Shown here: one piece after another, positions 9,198 to 16,436 of the stretch
Layout: each line of letters begins with the position of its first letter
How positions within the stretch are numbered: position 1 is the first letter of the stretch
DNA from: Brevundimonas sp.
Lineage (GTDB): Bacteria; Pseudomonadota; Alphaproteobacteria; Caulobacterales; Caulobacteraceae
Assembly (NCBI RefSeq): GCF_013912005.1
Contig: NZ_JACESB010000004.1
Location: forward strand, 62,001-126,000
DNA length: 64,000 nt
Reading direction: 5' to 3'
Notes under the pieces: generated by a model
What the model saw: only the letters and a program-made list of their open reading frames with translations
Databases searched by the model: none
Told to the model about the DNA's origin: nothing
Program-made: the position numbers and the translations under genes

Positions 9198-10159
9198 GCC
9201 CCGGCGTTTACGCGCTCGGCCAGCAGTTTGCGAGCCGCCTTGAGGACGCGGTCGGCCGGCACCTCGTTCATGTGCTGGATGGCCTGGTTGAGGCCGGGGT
9301 CGATCTTGCGGAACTCGGCCACCGAGCGGGGCCCCCGGACGACCACCCCGCCCCAGGGCCCGCGCACGGCGTCGTCCGAGGGGCCGAAGGCGGCGACGAC
9401 GGGCGCTCCGGCGGCGGCGGCCAGATGGGTCCAGATCGAGTCGCCGCCAAGGTAGAGGTCGGCGCGCTGAAGGGCCGCCACCGCCTGCAGCTTCGACAGC
9501 CGCCCCTGCAGCTCGATCGTGCGGTTGCGGGGCATGGCGAGGCGGATGGTGTGGGCGGCGTCGCGGTCGCTCTCGTCGCCGATCACCACCACCCGGCCGC
9601 CGGCCAGCGGACCGTCGGGGCCGCACAGGCTGGAGGCGAGAATGGCGTAACGTTCCGCCGGCCAGCGCCGGCCCATCCACTCGGCGCCGGGGGCGATCGC
9701 CAGCAGCGGCGCGCCGTCGTCGGGGATGAGCCGGTCGACCGCCGCCCGGGTGGCCTCGGACACGTGAAGCCGCGGCGGCGGGACTTCGTCGAGCTGAAGC
9801 ACGCGGGCGGCGAGTTCGACCTTGTGGACGCCCGGCTCGTCCTCGCCGCGGACCGCGCGCTTCTGGCGCCGGAGCTTGTCCGAGAAGCGCGTGCCGCGCA
9901 TGTCGACGACGAGCCCCCACTTCGTGGCCCGCACCTGGTTCCACAGGCCGAGCCAGTCCAGCCGCCCTTCCCGCTCCAGCACGATCAGCCGGTCGAGGCG
10001 GGGGGTGTCGGCGAACAGGGGCGCGCTGGCGGGGGAGCCGACGACGGTGAAGCTCGCCTGCGGCATGGCCTCGACCAGATACGCCAGCGGCCCGGAGGAC
10101 AGCACGGCGTCCTCGGGGTCGGCCTCGGCGAGGTAGAGGATGGGAAAGCGGGCCGCCAT
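9194..10159 (-). CDS. Glycosyltransferase family 9 (heptosyltransferase-like)
   Basis: The 321-residue GT-B fold protein resembles ADP-heptose:LPS heptosyltransferases. The C-terminal nucleotide-sugar-binding region reads GGDSIWTHLAAAAGAPVVAA followed by FGPSD; the middle contains LLAIAPGAEWMGRRWPAERY. It probably adds a sugar to lipopolysaccharide or another glycan at the inner face of the inner membrane, but the substrate cannot be read from sequence. It is translationally coupled to pyrC downstream (ATGA). The start ATG at 10159 was chosen over upstream in-frame codons because family similarity begins there (PILYLAEADP). Confidence 0.85.
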   Translation of the reverse strand: MAARFPILYLAEADPEDAVLSSGPLAYLVEAMPQASFTVVGSPASAPLFADTPRLDRLIVLEREGRLDWLGLWNQVRATKWGLVVDMRGTRFSDKLRRQKRAVRGEDEPGVHKVELAARVLQLDEVPPPRLHVSEATRAAVDRLIPDDGAPLLAIAPGAEWMGRRWPAERYAILASSLCGPDGPLAGGRVVVIGDESDRDAAHTIRLAMPRNRTIELQGRLSKLQAVAALQRADLYLGGDSIWTHLAAAAGAPVVAAFGPSDDAVRGPWGGVVVRGPRSVAEFRKIDPGLNQAIQHMNEVPADRVLKAARKLLAERVNAGA

Positions 10160-10274
10160 AATTGGATCGTAGACGGATTCTCGGCGGCTCAAGGCGCGCG
10201 GGGCCGCTTGGCTGTGGATGGTCCCGGCGGCGCGACACGTTGACCCCGGCGGCGGATGCGCCGAGGGATCGGCC

Positions 10275-10823
10275 ATGTCCCTTCCCCTCCTCCCCGGCCG
10301 CGAGTGCGGCGGCTGCGTCGAGTGCTGCCGGGTGATCCCGCTGGATCTGCCGGAACTGGCCAAGCCCACCGGCGAGCTGTGCGCCTACTGCGTCGACGGG
10401 GCCGGGTGCCGGGTGCACGCCATCCGGCCGCAGACCTGCCGGACCTGGTTCTGCCTGTGGCGGGTGGTCGAGCTGTCCGACCACTGGCGCCCGGACCGCA
10501 GCGGGATCGTGGTGCGGCCGGACGGGATCGAGGACGGGATCATCACCCTGTTCGTGGTGCGGCGGACGGCGTTTCTCGCCTCGACGGAGCTGTTCGGCGT
10601 GGTCGCCGGCTGGCTGGCCGAGCGGATCGAGGTGGCGCTGAGCGTCCCGGGGCCGGTGGGGACGTATCCCGCCCGGGCGGTGGTCAGCGATTGGCTGCGG
10701 CCGCCGGTCGAGGCGGGGGACCCGGCGGACTTCGCGCGTCGGGTGATCCGCTCGCTGGACCGGCTGGCGCAGCATGAGTGGCAGGCGGACGGGATCACCG
10801 CGCGCTACGCGGTCGAGGGCTGA
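10275..10823 (+). CDS. YkgJ-type cysteine-cluster protein (copy 1)
   Basis: The 182-residue protein carries a CxxCxxCC-type cluster near the N-terminus (CGGCVECCRV) followed by CAYC, GCRVH and CRTWFCLW, a ligand set suited to zinc or an Fe-S cluster. This is the YkgJ (UPF0153-like) family, whose function is not established. The remainder is a mixed region ending in QHEWQADG. It starts at ATG 10275 and is followed 39 nt later by ygfZ, with which it may be co-transcribed. A second protein with the same cluster is encoded at 15927. Confidence 0.82.
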   Translation: MSLPLLPGRECGGCVECCRVIPLDLPELAKPTGELCAYCVDGAGCRVHAIRPQTCRTWFCLWRVVELSDHWRPDRSGIVVRPDGIEDGIITLFVVRRTAFLASTELFGVVAGWLAERIEVALSVPGPVGTYPARAVVSDWLRPPVEAGDPADFARRVIRSLDRLAQHEWQADGITARYAVEG

Positions 10824-10862
10824 ACGCTTGGTCGTCGTCGCCTGCGGCCCTATCTCCGCGAC

Positions 10863-11654
10863 ATGACCCGCATCGCCCGCCTCGACAGCCGCGCCCTGGT
10901 CCGGGTCAGCGGCCCGGACGCCCGGCCCTTCCTGCACAACCTGCTGACGCAGGACGTGGAGACGCTGGCGCCCGGCGAGCTGAGGTTCGGGGCCCTGCTG
11001 TCGCCGCCGGGGCGGCTGCTGTTCGACCTGTTCCTGCACGGTGAGGCGGACGGGGCGCTGCTGGACGTGGCGGCGGACCGGCGCGAGGCGCTGCTGCAGC
11101 GGCTCGGCATGTACCGGTTGCGGGCGCAGGTGACGGTGGAGCCGGCGGACGCGCCGGTCCTCGCCGCCTGGGACGGGCCGGCGGAGGGCTTCACGGCCGA
11201 TCCGCGGCTGCCGGCGCTGGGCGGGCGGCGGTACGGGGGCGACATCGAGGTCAACGCGACCGAAGACGACTTCCAGGCGCACCGGTTGGCCCTGGGCGTC
11301 CCGGATCCCGCGGCGGACGCCCTGGCCGACAAGACCTATCCGATCGAGGCCAACTTCGACCTGCTGAACGGGATCGACTTCGCCAAGGGCTGCTTCGTCG
11401 GGCAGGAGACGACGTCGCGGATGAAGCGGCGGGGGACGATCCGCAACCGCATGCTGCCGATCGCCTTCGACGGCCCGCCGCCGCCGTTCGGCGCCGAGGT
11501 GCTGAACGGCGACCTGCGGGCGGGCGAGGTGCTGACCGGCCGCGACGGGATGGCCATGGCCCTGCTGCGTCTGGACCGGCTCGACGGGGCGCTGACGGTC
11601 GAGGGGCGGACCGTGCAGGCGCGGCGGCCGGAGTGGCTTGCCGTCGCCGGCTGA
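10863..11654 (+). CDS. ygfZ: Folate-binding protein YgfZ (GcvT-like, Fe-S assembly helper)
   Basis: Folate-dependent protein that supports assembly or repair of certain Fe-S enzymes such as the tRNA methylthiolase MiaB. The 263 residues have the GcvT-like fold signatures: LVRVSGPDARPFLHNLLTQD near the N-terminus and the family-defining KGCFVGQETTSRMK near residue 174 with its conserved cysteine. ATG at 10863 is the natural start. The neighbouring cysteine-cluster protein and erpA at 6940 are compatible with metal-cofactor work, but the grouping may be coincidental. Confidence 0.92.
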   Translation: MTRIARLDSRALVRVSGPDARPFLHNLLTQDVETLAPGELRFGALLSPPGRLLFDLFLHGEADGALLDVAADRREALLQRLGMYRLRAQVTVEPADAPVLAAWDGPAEGFTADPRLPALGGRRYGGDIEVNATEDDFQAHRLALGVPDPAADALADKTYPIEANFDLLNGIDFAKGCFVGQETTSRMKRRGTIRNRMLPIAFDGPPPPFGAEVLNGDLRAGEVLTGRDGMAMALLRLDRLDGALTVEGRTVQARRPEWLAVAG

Positions 11655-11738
11655 TGCTGCACTGCGGCACGAGTCATCTTGCACATGCGGCGGAAAGGGA
11701 CGATCTAACCGCCGAACGTTTTGATTGAGGATGCTCCC

Positions 11739-12920
11739 ATGTCCGATCCTGTCGTCATCTGCTCCTTCGCCCGCACGCCGATGGGCGGCTTCCAGGGCGC
11801 GCTCTCGGGCGCCAAGGCCACCGATCTGGGCGCCACGGCGGTGAAGGCGGCGGTCGAACGGGCCGGCGTCGATCCGGCGAAGGTCGAGCAGATCTTCATG
11901 GGCTGCGTCCTGCCCGCCGGCCTCGGCCAGGCCCCGGCCCGGCAGGCGGCCATCGGCGCCGGGCTCGGGCAGCACGTCGAGGCCACCACCGTCAACAAGA
12001 TGTGCGGCTCGGGCCTGCAGGCCGCGATGATGGCGCACGACGCCCTGAAGGCCGGGACCGCCGACGTCATCGTGGCCGGCGGCATGGAGTCGATGACCGG
12101 CGCGCCCTACGTGATGGCCAAGCACCGCGGCGGCGCCCGCATCGGCCACGACGTGATCTCGGACAGCATGTACCTGGACGGGCTGGAGGACGCCTACACC
12201 CCCGGCAAGCTGATGGGCGCCTTCGCCGAGGAGACCGCGGCGACCTACCAGTTCACCCGCGAACAGCAGGACGAATACGCCATCGAGAGCCTGAACCGGG
12301 CCCGCAAGGCGATCGAGAGCGGCGCCTTCGACAAGGAGATCGTCCCGGTCGAGGTGAAGACCCGCAAGGGCGTGGAAGTGGTGTCGAAGGACGAGCAGCC
12401 GTTGAAGGCGGACCCGGCCAAGATCCCGACCCTGCGCCCGGCCTTCTCGAAGGACGGCACCATCACCGCCGCCAACGCCTCGTCGATCTCCGACGGCGCG
12501 GCCGCTGTGGTCATGACCCGCGAGAGCGTGGCCAGGGCCCTGGGCCTGCCGATCGTGGCGCGGGTGGTCAGCCACGCGGCGCACGCGCAGGAGCCGGGAC
12601 TGTTCACCACCGCCCCGGTGCCGGCCATGCGCAAGGCCCTGGAGAAAGCCGGCTGGTCGGTCGACGACGTCGACCTGTGGGAGGTCAACGAGGCCTTCGC
12701 CGTGGTGGCCATGATCGCCATGCAGGAGCTGGGCATCGACCGGGCGAAGCTGAACGTGCACGGCGGCGCCACGGCGCTGGGCCACCCGATCGGCGCCTCG
12801 GGCGCCCGGGTGCTGGCCACCCTGCTGTCGGCGCTGGAAGCCCGCGGCGGCAAGAAGGGCATGGCGTCGCTGTGCATCGGCGGCGGCGAGGCCGTGGCCA
12901 TGGCGGTCGAGCTGGCCTGA
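11739..12920 (+). CDS. Acetyl-CoA C-acetyltransferase (thiolase)
   Basis: Thiolase that condenses two acetyl-CoA to acetoacetyl-CoA or runs the reverse cleavage, feeding polyhydroxybutyrate synthesis or fatty acid breakdown. The 393 residues have the acylated cysteine in VNKMCGSGLQAAM (about residue 88), the HGGATALGHPIGASGAR block, and the C-terminal second cysteine in SLCIGGGEAVAMA. The start ATG at 11739 is preceded by GAGG at 11727-11730; an in-frame TTG at 11721 is less likely. No phaB or phaC partner is nearby, so the physiological direction is open. Confidence 0.94.
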   Translation: MSDPVVICSFARTPMGGFQGALSGAKATDLGATAVKAAVERAGVDPAKVEQIFMGCVLPAGLGQAPARQAAIGAGLGQHVEATTVNKMCGSGLQAAMMAHDALKAGTADVIVAGGMESMTGAPYVMAKHRGGARIGHDVISDSMYLDGLEDAYTPGKLMGAFAEETAATYQFTREQQDEYAIESLNRARKAIESGAFDKEIVPVEVKTRKGVEVVSKDEQPLKADPAKIPTLRPAFSKDGTITAANASSISDGAAAVVMTRESVARALGLPIVARVVSHAAHAQEPGLFTTAPVPAMRKALEKAGWSVDDVDLWEVNEAFAVVAMIAMQELGIDRAKLNVHGGATALGHPIGASGARVLATLLSALEARGGKKGMASLCIGGGEAVAMAVELA

Positions 12921-12933
12921 GGGCGGCGCCCCC

Positions 12934-13170
12934 CTACTCCTCGTCTGCGGTCTCGAGATCCGTCGGATCGAAGGCGTAGTCGAGGAGATCGCCGGGGCGG
13001 CAGTCGAGGGCGGCGCAGAGGCGGGCGAGCGTCCGGAAGCGGATGCCCTTCACCTTGCCCGAGCGGAACAGGGACAGCTGCGTCTCGCTGAGGCCGACCT
13101 CGCGCGCGAGATCGCGCGCCTTCAGGCCCTTGCGGACGATCAGCTCGTCCAGGGTCACGCGAACCGGCAT
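12934..13170 (-). CDS. XRE-family helix-turn-helix regulator (YozG-like)
   Basis: Small DNA-binding regulator of 78 residues. The Cro/C1-type HTH spans about residues 5-62, with KGLKARDLAREVGLSETQLS and the recognition helix region LFRSGKVKGIRFRTLARLC. The acidic tail DPTDLETADEE follows. It overlaps the upstream DUF2975 gene by one nucleotide (TGATG), a pairing seen widely in bacteria. A perfect dyad at 13694-13712 upstream of the pair is a natural operator candidate. The target genes are unknown. Confidence 0.88.
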   Translation of the reverse strand: MPVRVTLDELIVRKGLKARDLAREVGLSETQLSLFRSGKVKGIRFRTLARLCAALDCRPGDLLDYAFDPTDLETADEE

Positions 13171-13670
13171 CAGACCATCTCGTCCAGCTCGGCCTGGACC
13201 TTGCCCGCCTGCTCGACCACGCCGCCGAGCAGGAAGAGGGCCCCGCCGATCATGCCGAGCGTCATGCCCGGCACGTCGAACCAGGCCCAGCCGCCGCGGC
13301 CGCCCTCGATCAGGCGCATAATGTTGGTGACGCCGAAGACGCTGAGCAGACCTCCGAAGCCGAGGGCGAGGCCGACCCGGCGCAGCGCGCTCGCCAGCGT
13401 GGGCTGGATCAGACGGCCCTTCGAAAGCTGGCCCATGGCGGCTCCGATCGCCCAGACGGCGAACAGATAGAAGACGGTCGGCAGGGCTTTGACGAGGCTG
13501 GCCAGCCAGAGATCGAAGTACGGATAGTCCTCCGCTCGCGCCAGGAACACCACCGGCACGACGATGTGCACGAGCGCCAGCAGGGCGCCCACGCTGACCA
13601 CCATGAAGATCGCCAGCCAGCGGAACTGGCGGCAGCGCAGGCGGAAGCGGTCGATGTCGGCGCGGCTCAC
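13170..13670 (-). CDS. DUF2975 four-helix membrane protein
   Basis: The 166-residue protein has four predicted membrane segments: near residues 17-42 (LAIFMVVSVGALLALVHIVV), 61-82, 98-117 (LGFGGLLSVFGVTNIM) and 135-152. This layout fits the DUF2975 family, which usually travels with a small XRE regulator, as here. The start is GTG at 13670 with GGAG 6 nt upstream. It is co-transcribed with the regulator downstream and divergent from the ABC exporter at 13762. Function is unknown; it may act as a membrane-bound modulator of the regulator, but this is inference. Confidence 0.8.
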   Translation of the reverse strand: MSRADIDRFRLRCRQFRWLAIFMVVSVGALLALVHIVVPVVFLARAEDYPYFDLWLASLVKALPTVFYLFAVWAIGAAMGQLSKGRLIQPTLASALRRVGLALGFGGLLSVFGVTNIMRLIEGGRGGWAWFDVPGMTLGMIGGALFLLGGVVEQAGKVQAELDEMV

Positions 13671-13693
13671 GGGGGTCTCCGAATCTGTCAGTT

Positions 13694-13712
13694 CTTTAAT
13701 CTTGACTTAAAG
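13694..13712. promoter_or_regulatory. Perfect 6-7-6 dyad (CTTTAA-N7-TTAAAG) in divergent promoter region
   Basis: A perfect inverted repeat CTTTAA/TTAAAG separated by 7 nt lies in the 91-nt region between the DUF2975/XRE pair and the ABC exporter. It overlaps a possible -35 (TTGACT, 13703-13708) reading toward the exporter. The same bases form TTAA-N7-TTAA, the consensus of the Caulobacter cell-cycle regulator CtrA. It may therefore be the XRE protein's operator, a CtrA box, or both. The dyad is plain in sequence; its use is inference. Confidence 0.55.
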
Positions 13713-13761
13713 ACGCACGCTCCGCAACTTTATGTCGGAGTTAAACGACAGGGAGACGGCG

Positions 13762-14721
13762 ATGAGCGCGCCGGCGATAGAAACCCGGGACCTGACCCGC
13801 CGCTTCGGCCGCCGTACGGCGGTGGAGGCGGTGTCGATGACCGTGCCCGAGCGGGCGGTGTACGGCTTCCTGGGCCGCAACGGCGCGGGCAAGACGACGA
13901 CGCTGAAGATGCTGCTGGGGCTGATCCGGCCGGACGCCGGGACGGCGCGGGTCGGCGGCGTCGACGTCGGCGTCGACCGCAGGGGCGCCGCCCGGAAGGT
14001 GGGCGCGCTGCTGGAGGCCCACGGCTTCTACGGCAATCTCTCGGGACGCGAGAACCTGGACCTGACCCGGACGCTGCTCGGCCTGCCGAAGCGCGAGATC
14101 GACCGGGTGCTGGAGGTGGTCGAAATGACCGCCGACGCCGGGCGCCGCGTGGCCGGCTACTCGCTGGGCATGCGCCAGCGGCTGGGGCTGGCGCGGTCCA
14201 TGCTGGGCGCGCCCCCGGTGCTGATCCTCGACGAGCCTACCAACGGTCTGGACCCGGACGGCATCGCCGACATGCGGCGCTTCCTGCGCTCGCTGCCGGA
14301 GCGGACCGGCGCCGCCGTGCTGCTGTCCAGCCACCTGCTCGGCGAGATCGAGCAGACCGCGACGCATGTCGGCATCCTCAGCCAGGGCCAACTGGTGCTG
14401 GAGGGGGCGCTGGAGCGGTTGAAGGCCGAGCTGGCGCCGGAGATCGCCTTCGCCGTCGACGATGCGGTGCGGGGCGCGGCCCTGGCGACCGCCCGCGGCT
14501 TCGAGGTGGCGACCGCGGACGACGGTCTGGTCGCGCGGCTGAGGCCGGGCGAGGACGCCCGGACCGCGGCGGCGGCCCTGAACCGGGCCCTGGTCGAGGC
14601 GGACGTCGCCGTCTTCTCGATCGGGGCGCGGCCGCGTTCGCTGGAAGGCATCTACCGCGAGGTCTCCGCCCCCTCCCCCGCCCCCCGACAGCCTGTCCAA
14701 CCGCAGCCGGAGTTCGCCTGA
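13762..14721 (+). CDS. ABC exporter ATP-binding protein
   Basis: Cytoplasmic ATPase of a two-gene ABC exporter. The 319 residues hold Walker A GRNGAGKTTTL near residue 38, the signature YSLGMRQRLGLARS near residue 132, Walker B LILDEPTNGLDPDG and the H-loop in LLSSHLLGEIE. A C-terminal extension (about residues 225-319) ends in a proline-rich tail. The start is ATG 13762, preceded by GGGAG at 13751-13755; an in-frame ATG at 13732 lacks such a site. Its stop overlaps the permease ATG (TGATG). The type resembles bacitracin or lantibiotic immunity exporters; the cargo is unknown. Confidence 0.9.
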   Translation: MSAPAIETRDLTRRFGRRTAVEAVSMTVPERAVYGFLGRNGAGKTTTLKMLLGLIRPDAGTARVGGVDVGVDRRGAARKVGALLEAHGFYGNLSGRENLDLTRTLLGLPKREIDRVLEVVEMTADAGRRVAGYSLGMRQRLGLARSMLGAPPVLILDEPTNGLDPDGIADMRRFLRSLPERTGAAVLLSSHLLGEIEQTATHVGILSQGQLVLEGALERLKAELAPEIAFAVDDAVRGAALATARGFEVATADDGLVARLRPGEDARTAAAALNRALVEADVAVFSIGARPRSLEGIYREVSAPSPAPRQPVQPQPEFA

Positions 14722-15446
14722 TGCTGGCCGTCCTCTCCGTCGAGATCCGCAAGCTCAACCGCTCGCTGGCCGCGCTTCTGGCCGTCGCGGCCCCCTCGCT
14801 GATCGCCGTCTTCGTCTTCTTCAACATGCTGCGCAGCAAGGCGCCCCAGCCCTGGGACATGTGGATGACGAGCACCGCCGCCATCTGGGCCTTCTTCATG
14901 CTGCCGATGAGCGTGACGGCCCTGACCGCGCTGGTGGCGCACATGGAGCACGGGCCCCGGTCGTGGGACCACCTGCGCGCCCTGCCCGTCCCCCGCTGGC
15001 AGATCTACGCCGCCAAGGCCGCCTGCGTGCTGGCGCTGGTCGCGGCGATGAGCGCGGCGGTGCTGGTGCTGACCTGGGGCGCGGTGGAGCTCGCGGCGGC
15101 GATCAGGCCGCAACTGCGGCCGACCGGGGCGTTCGAACTCGCCGGCTACGCCCGGACGCTGGCGATGATGTTCGCCGCCGCCCTGCTGCTGGTCGCGGTG
15201 CAACTGTGGACGGCCCTGCGCTTCGCCAGCTTCGTGCCGGGGCTGGCGCTTGGCATCGGCGGGACCTTCTTCGCCGTGGTGGCGACCTCAGCGAAGCAGG
15301 GCGTCGTCCTGCCGTGGCAGATGCCCGTCAACATGCTGGCCACGGAGGCCTGGCGGGTGAACACCGCCCTCGGGCTCGGAGCCGGACTGGGCGCCGTGGC
15401 GCTGGTTTTGCTGGTCCTGCACCTGTCGCGGCGCGAGGTGCTCTAG
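14721..15446 (+). CDS. ABC exporter permease
   Basis: Membrane subunit partnered with the preceding ATPase. The 241 residues contain about six hydrophobic segments: LAALLAVAAPSLIAVFVFF (about 16-34), AAIWAFFMLPMSVTALTALV (about 53-72), CVLALVAAMSAAVLVLTWGA, MFAAALLLVAVQLWTAL, FVPGLALGIGGTFFAVVAT and LGLGAGLGAVALVLLVLHL. The conserved PVPRWQIYAAK lies in the first cytoplasmic loop, as in ABC-2 type permeases of immunity transporters. The start ATG overlaps the ATPase stop by one base, so the two proteins are probably made in a fixed ratio. Confidence 0.85.
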   Translation: MLAVLSVEIRKLNRSLAALLAVAAPSLIAVFVFFNMLRSKAPQPWDMWMTSTAAIWAFFMLPMSVTALTALVAHMEHGPRSWDHLRALPVPRWQIYAAKAACVLALVAAMSAAVLVLTWGAVELAAAIRPQLRPTGAFELAGYARTLAMMFAAALLLVAVQLWTALRFASFVPGLALGIGGTFFAVVATSAKQGVVLPWQMPVNMLATEAWRVNTALGLGAGLGAVALVLLVLHLSRREVL

Positions 15447-15522
15447 CCCCGCGTCGAGGCTCATGAGGCGCGCCAGCGCCTCGCGGCCGGTGGTCAGCAC
15501 GATCATCCGCCGACTCCTCTTC

Positions 15523-15537
15523 TGCGAACGATTCTCA
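15523..15537. promoter_or_regulatory. Fur-like box (TGCGAA-CGA-TTCTCA)
   Basis: A 6-3-6 imperfect inverted repeat with one mismatch between half-sites. Read on the minus strand (TGAGAATCGTTCGCA) it closely resembles iron-regulator (Fur) operators. A site of the same 6-3-6 form precedes bfd at 22903-22917. On the minus strand it is followed by a purine-rich stretch and an ATG at 15506, but that frame runs only into the antisense of the permease gene. On the plus strand the next gene is the glyoxalase-like one at 15604. Its target is unclear. Confidence 0.4.
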
Positions 15538-15603
15538 GGTTTGCGCGGACGCCCGTCCGTGGCAAGTCGGAAGGCGGATGGCGATCCGGGAGGAGCGACA
15601 CGG

Positions 15604-15942
15604 ATGCGTGAAGACGGAAAGCTGGACTACATCGAACTGCCGGGCGGCGACCTGGCGGCGAGCAAGGCGTTCTACGGGGCGGCTTTTGGCTGGAGATTCC
15701 AGGACTACGGGCCGGGGTATGCGGCCTTTGACGAGGGGATCGACGGCGGGCTGGATGCCCAGCCCGAAGCGGTGCGCCAGCCCCTGCCGATCCTCTACGC
15801 CGGGGACCTCGAGGCCATGCAGGCCCGGGTCGAGGGCGCCGGCGGCGTCGTGACGAAACCGATCTTCGCCTTCCCCGGCGGCCGGCGCTTCCATTTCCGC
15901 GATCCGGCGGGGAACGAGCTGGCGGTGTGGTCGGAGACCTGA
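15604..15942 (+). CDS. Glyoxalase/VOC-fold protein
   Basis: A single vicinal-oxygen-chelate domain of 112 residues. It starts GKLDYIELPGGDLAASKAFY, typical of this superfamily, and ends FHFRDPAGNELAVWSE, where the last glutamate is a usual metal ligand. These proteins range from antibiotic-binding to glyoxalase-type enzymes, so the substrate cannot be given. The ATG at 15604 has a GGGAGGAG-like site about 8 nt upstream. The gene overlaps the next one (GTG 15927) by 16 nt, suggesting coupling with the cysteine-cluster protein. Confidence 0.85.
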   Translation: MREDGKLDYIELPGGDLAASKAFYGAAFGWRFQDYGPGYAAFDEGIDGGLDAQPEAVRQPLPILYAGDLEAMQARVEGAGGVVTKPIFAFPGGRRFHFRDPAGNELAVWSET

Positions 15943-16436
15943 CCCCGGCGAAGGCCTGCGGCGACTGCGGCCTGTGCTGCAAGATCATGGGCGTGACCGC
16001 CCTCGCCAAGCCGGCGGGGAAGTGGTGCCGACATTTCGGCAAGGCGACGGGCTGCGCCATCTATGGCGAGCGGCCGGACGACTGCCGCGCGTTCAACTGC
16101 CTCTGGCTGCTGACCGACGCCCTGGGGCCGGAGTGGAAGCCGACCGTGGCCGGCTTCGTGCTGCACAGCGAGGCCGGCGGGACGCGGTTGATCGTCGAGT
16201 GCGACCCGGCCCGGCCGCACGACTGGCGGCGCGACCCGTACCAGGCGGCGCTGCGGCGCTGGGCCGGGGCCCCGGGCATGGAGGTTCTGGTGTTCGCCGG
16301 CCTGCGCGGCGTGCGGCTCGGCCCCGAGGACCGACCGGTGCGGCGGTCGCCGGCGCCTACTGAAGCAGCGAGCGATGCAGGTGATAGCACTCGCAGGACG
16401 CCCGCTTCAGGGCGGGAAGGTCGACGATCCGGATGA
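15927..16436 (+). CDS. YkgJ-type cysteine-cluster protein (copy 2)
   Basis: The 169-residue protein opens with CGDCGLCCKI, then WCRH, GCAIY and DDCRAFNCLW. This is the same ligand order as the protein at 10275, so the two are probable paralogues binding zinc or an Fe-S cluster. The start is GTG 15927, inside the end of the VOC gene. The conserved part ends near residue 135; the remaining tail is low-complexity and overlaps the 3' end of the opposing Crp/Fnr gene by 80 nt. That tail may be an artefact of a lost stop or a recent frameshift. Confidence 0.75.
   Translation: MVGDLTPAKACGDCGLCCKIMGVTALAKPAGKWCRHFGKATGCAIYGERPDDCRAFNCLWLLTDALGPEWKPTVAGFVLHSEAGGTRLIVECDPARPHDWRRDPYQAALRRWAGAPGMEVLVFAGLRGVRLGPEDRPVRRSPAPTEAASDAGDSTRRTPASGREGRRSG

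Noticed and set aside
7866-12785. A very long open frame (over 1600 codons) on the minus strand across the dihydroorotase, GT9 gene, ygfZ and thiolase
   Set aside because: Only the dihydroorotase part has family motifs. The rest is antisense of well-supported plus-strand genes and arises from high GC content.
15288-15506. 72-residue minus-strand frame starting at the ATG after the Fur-like box
   Set aside because: After about 20 residues it lies antisense to the permease gene and has no recognisable family; kept only as context for the orphan box.
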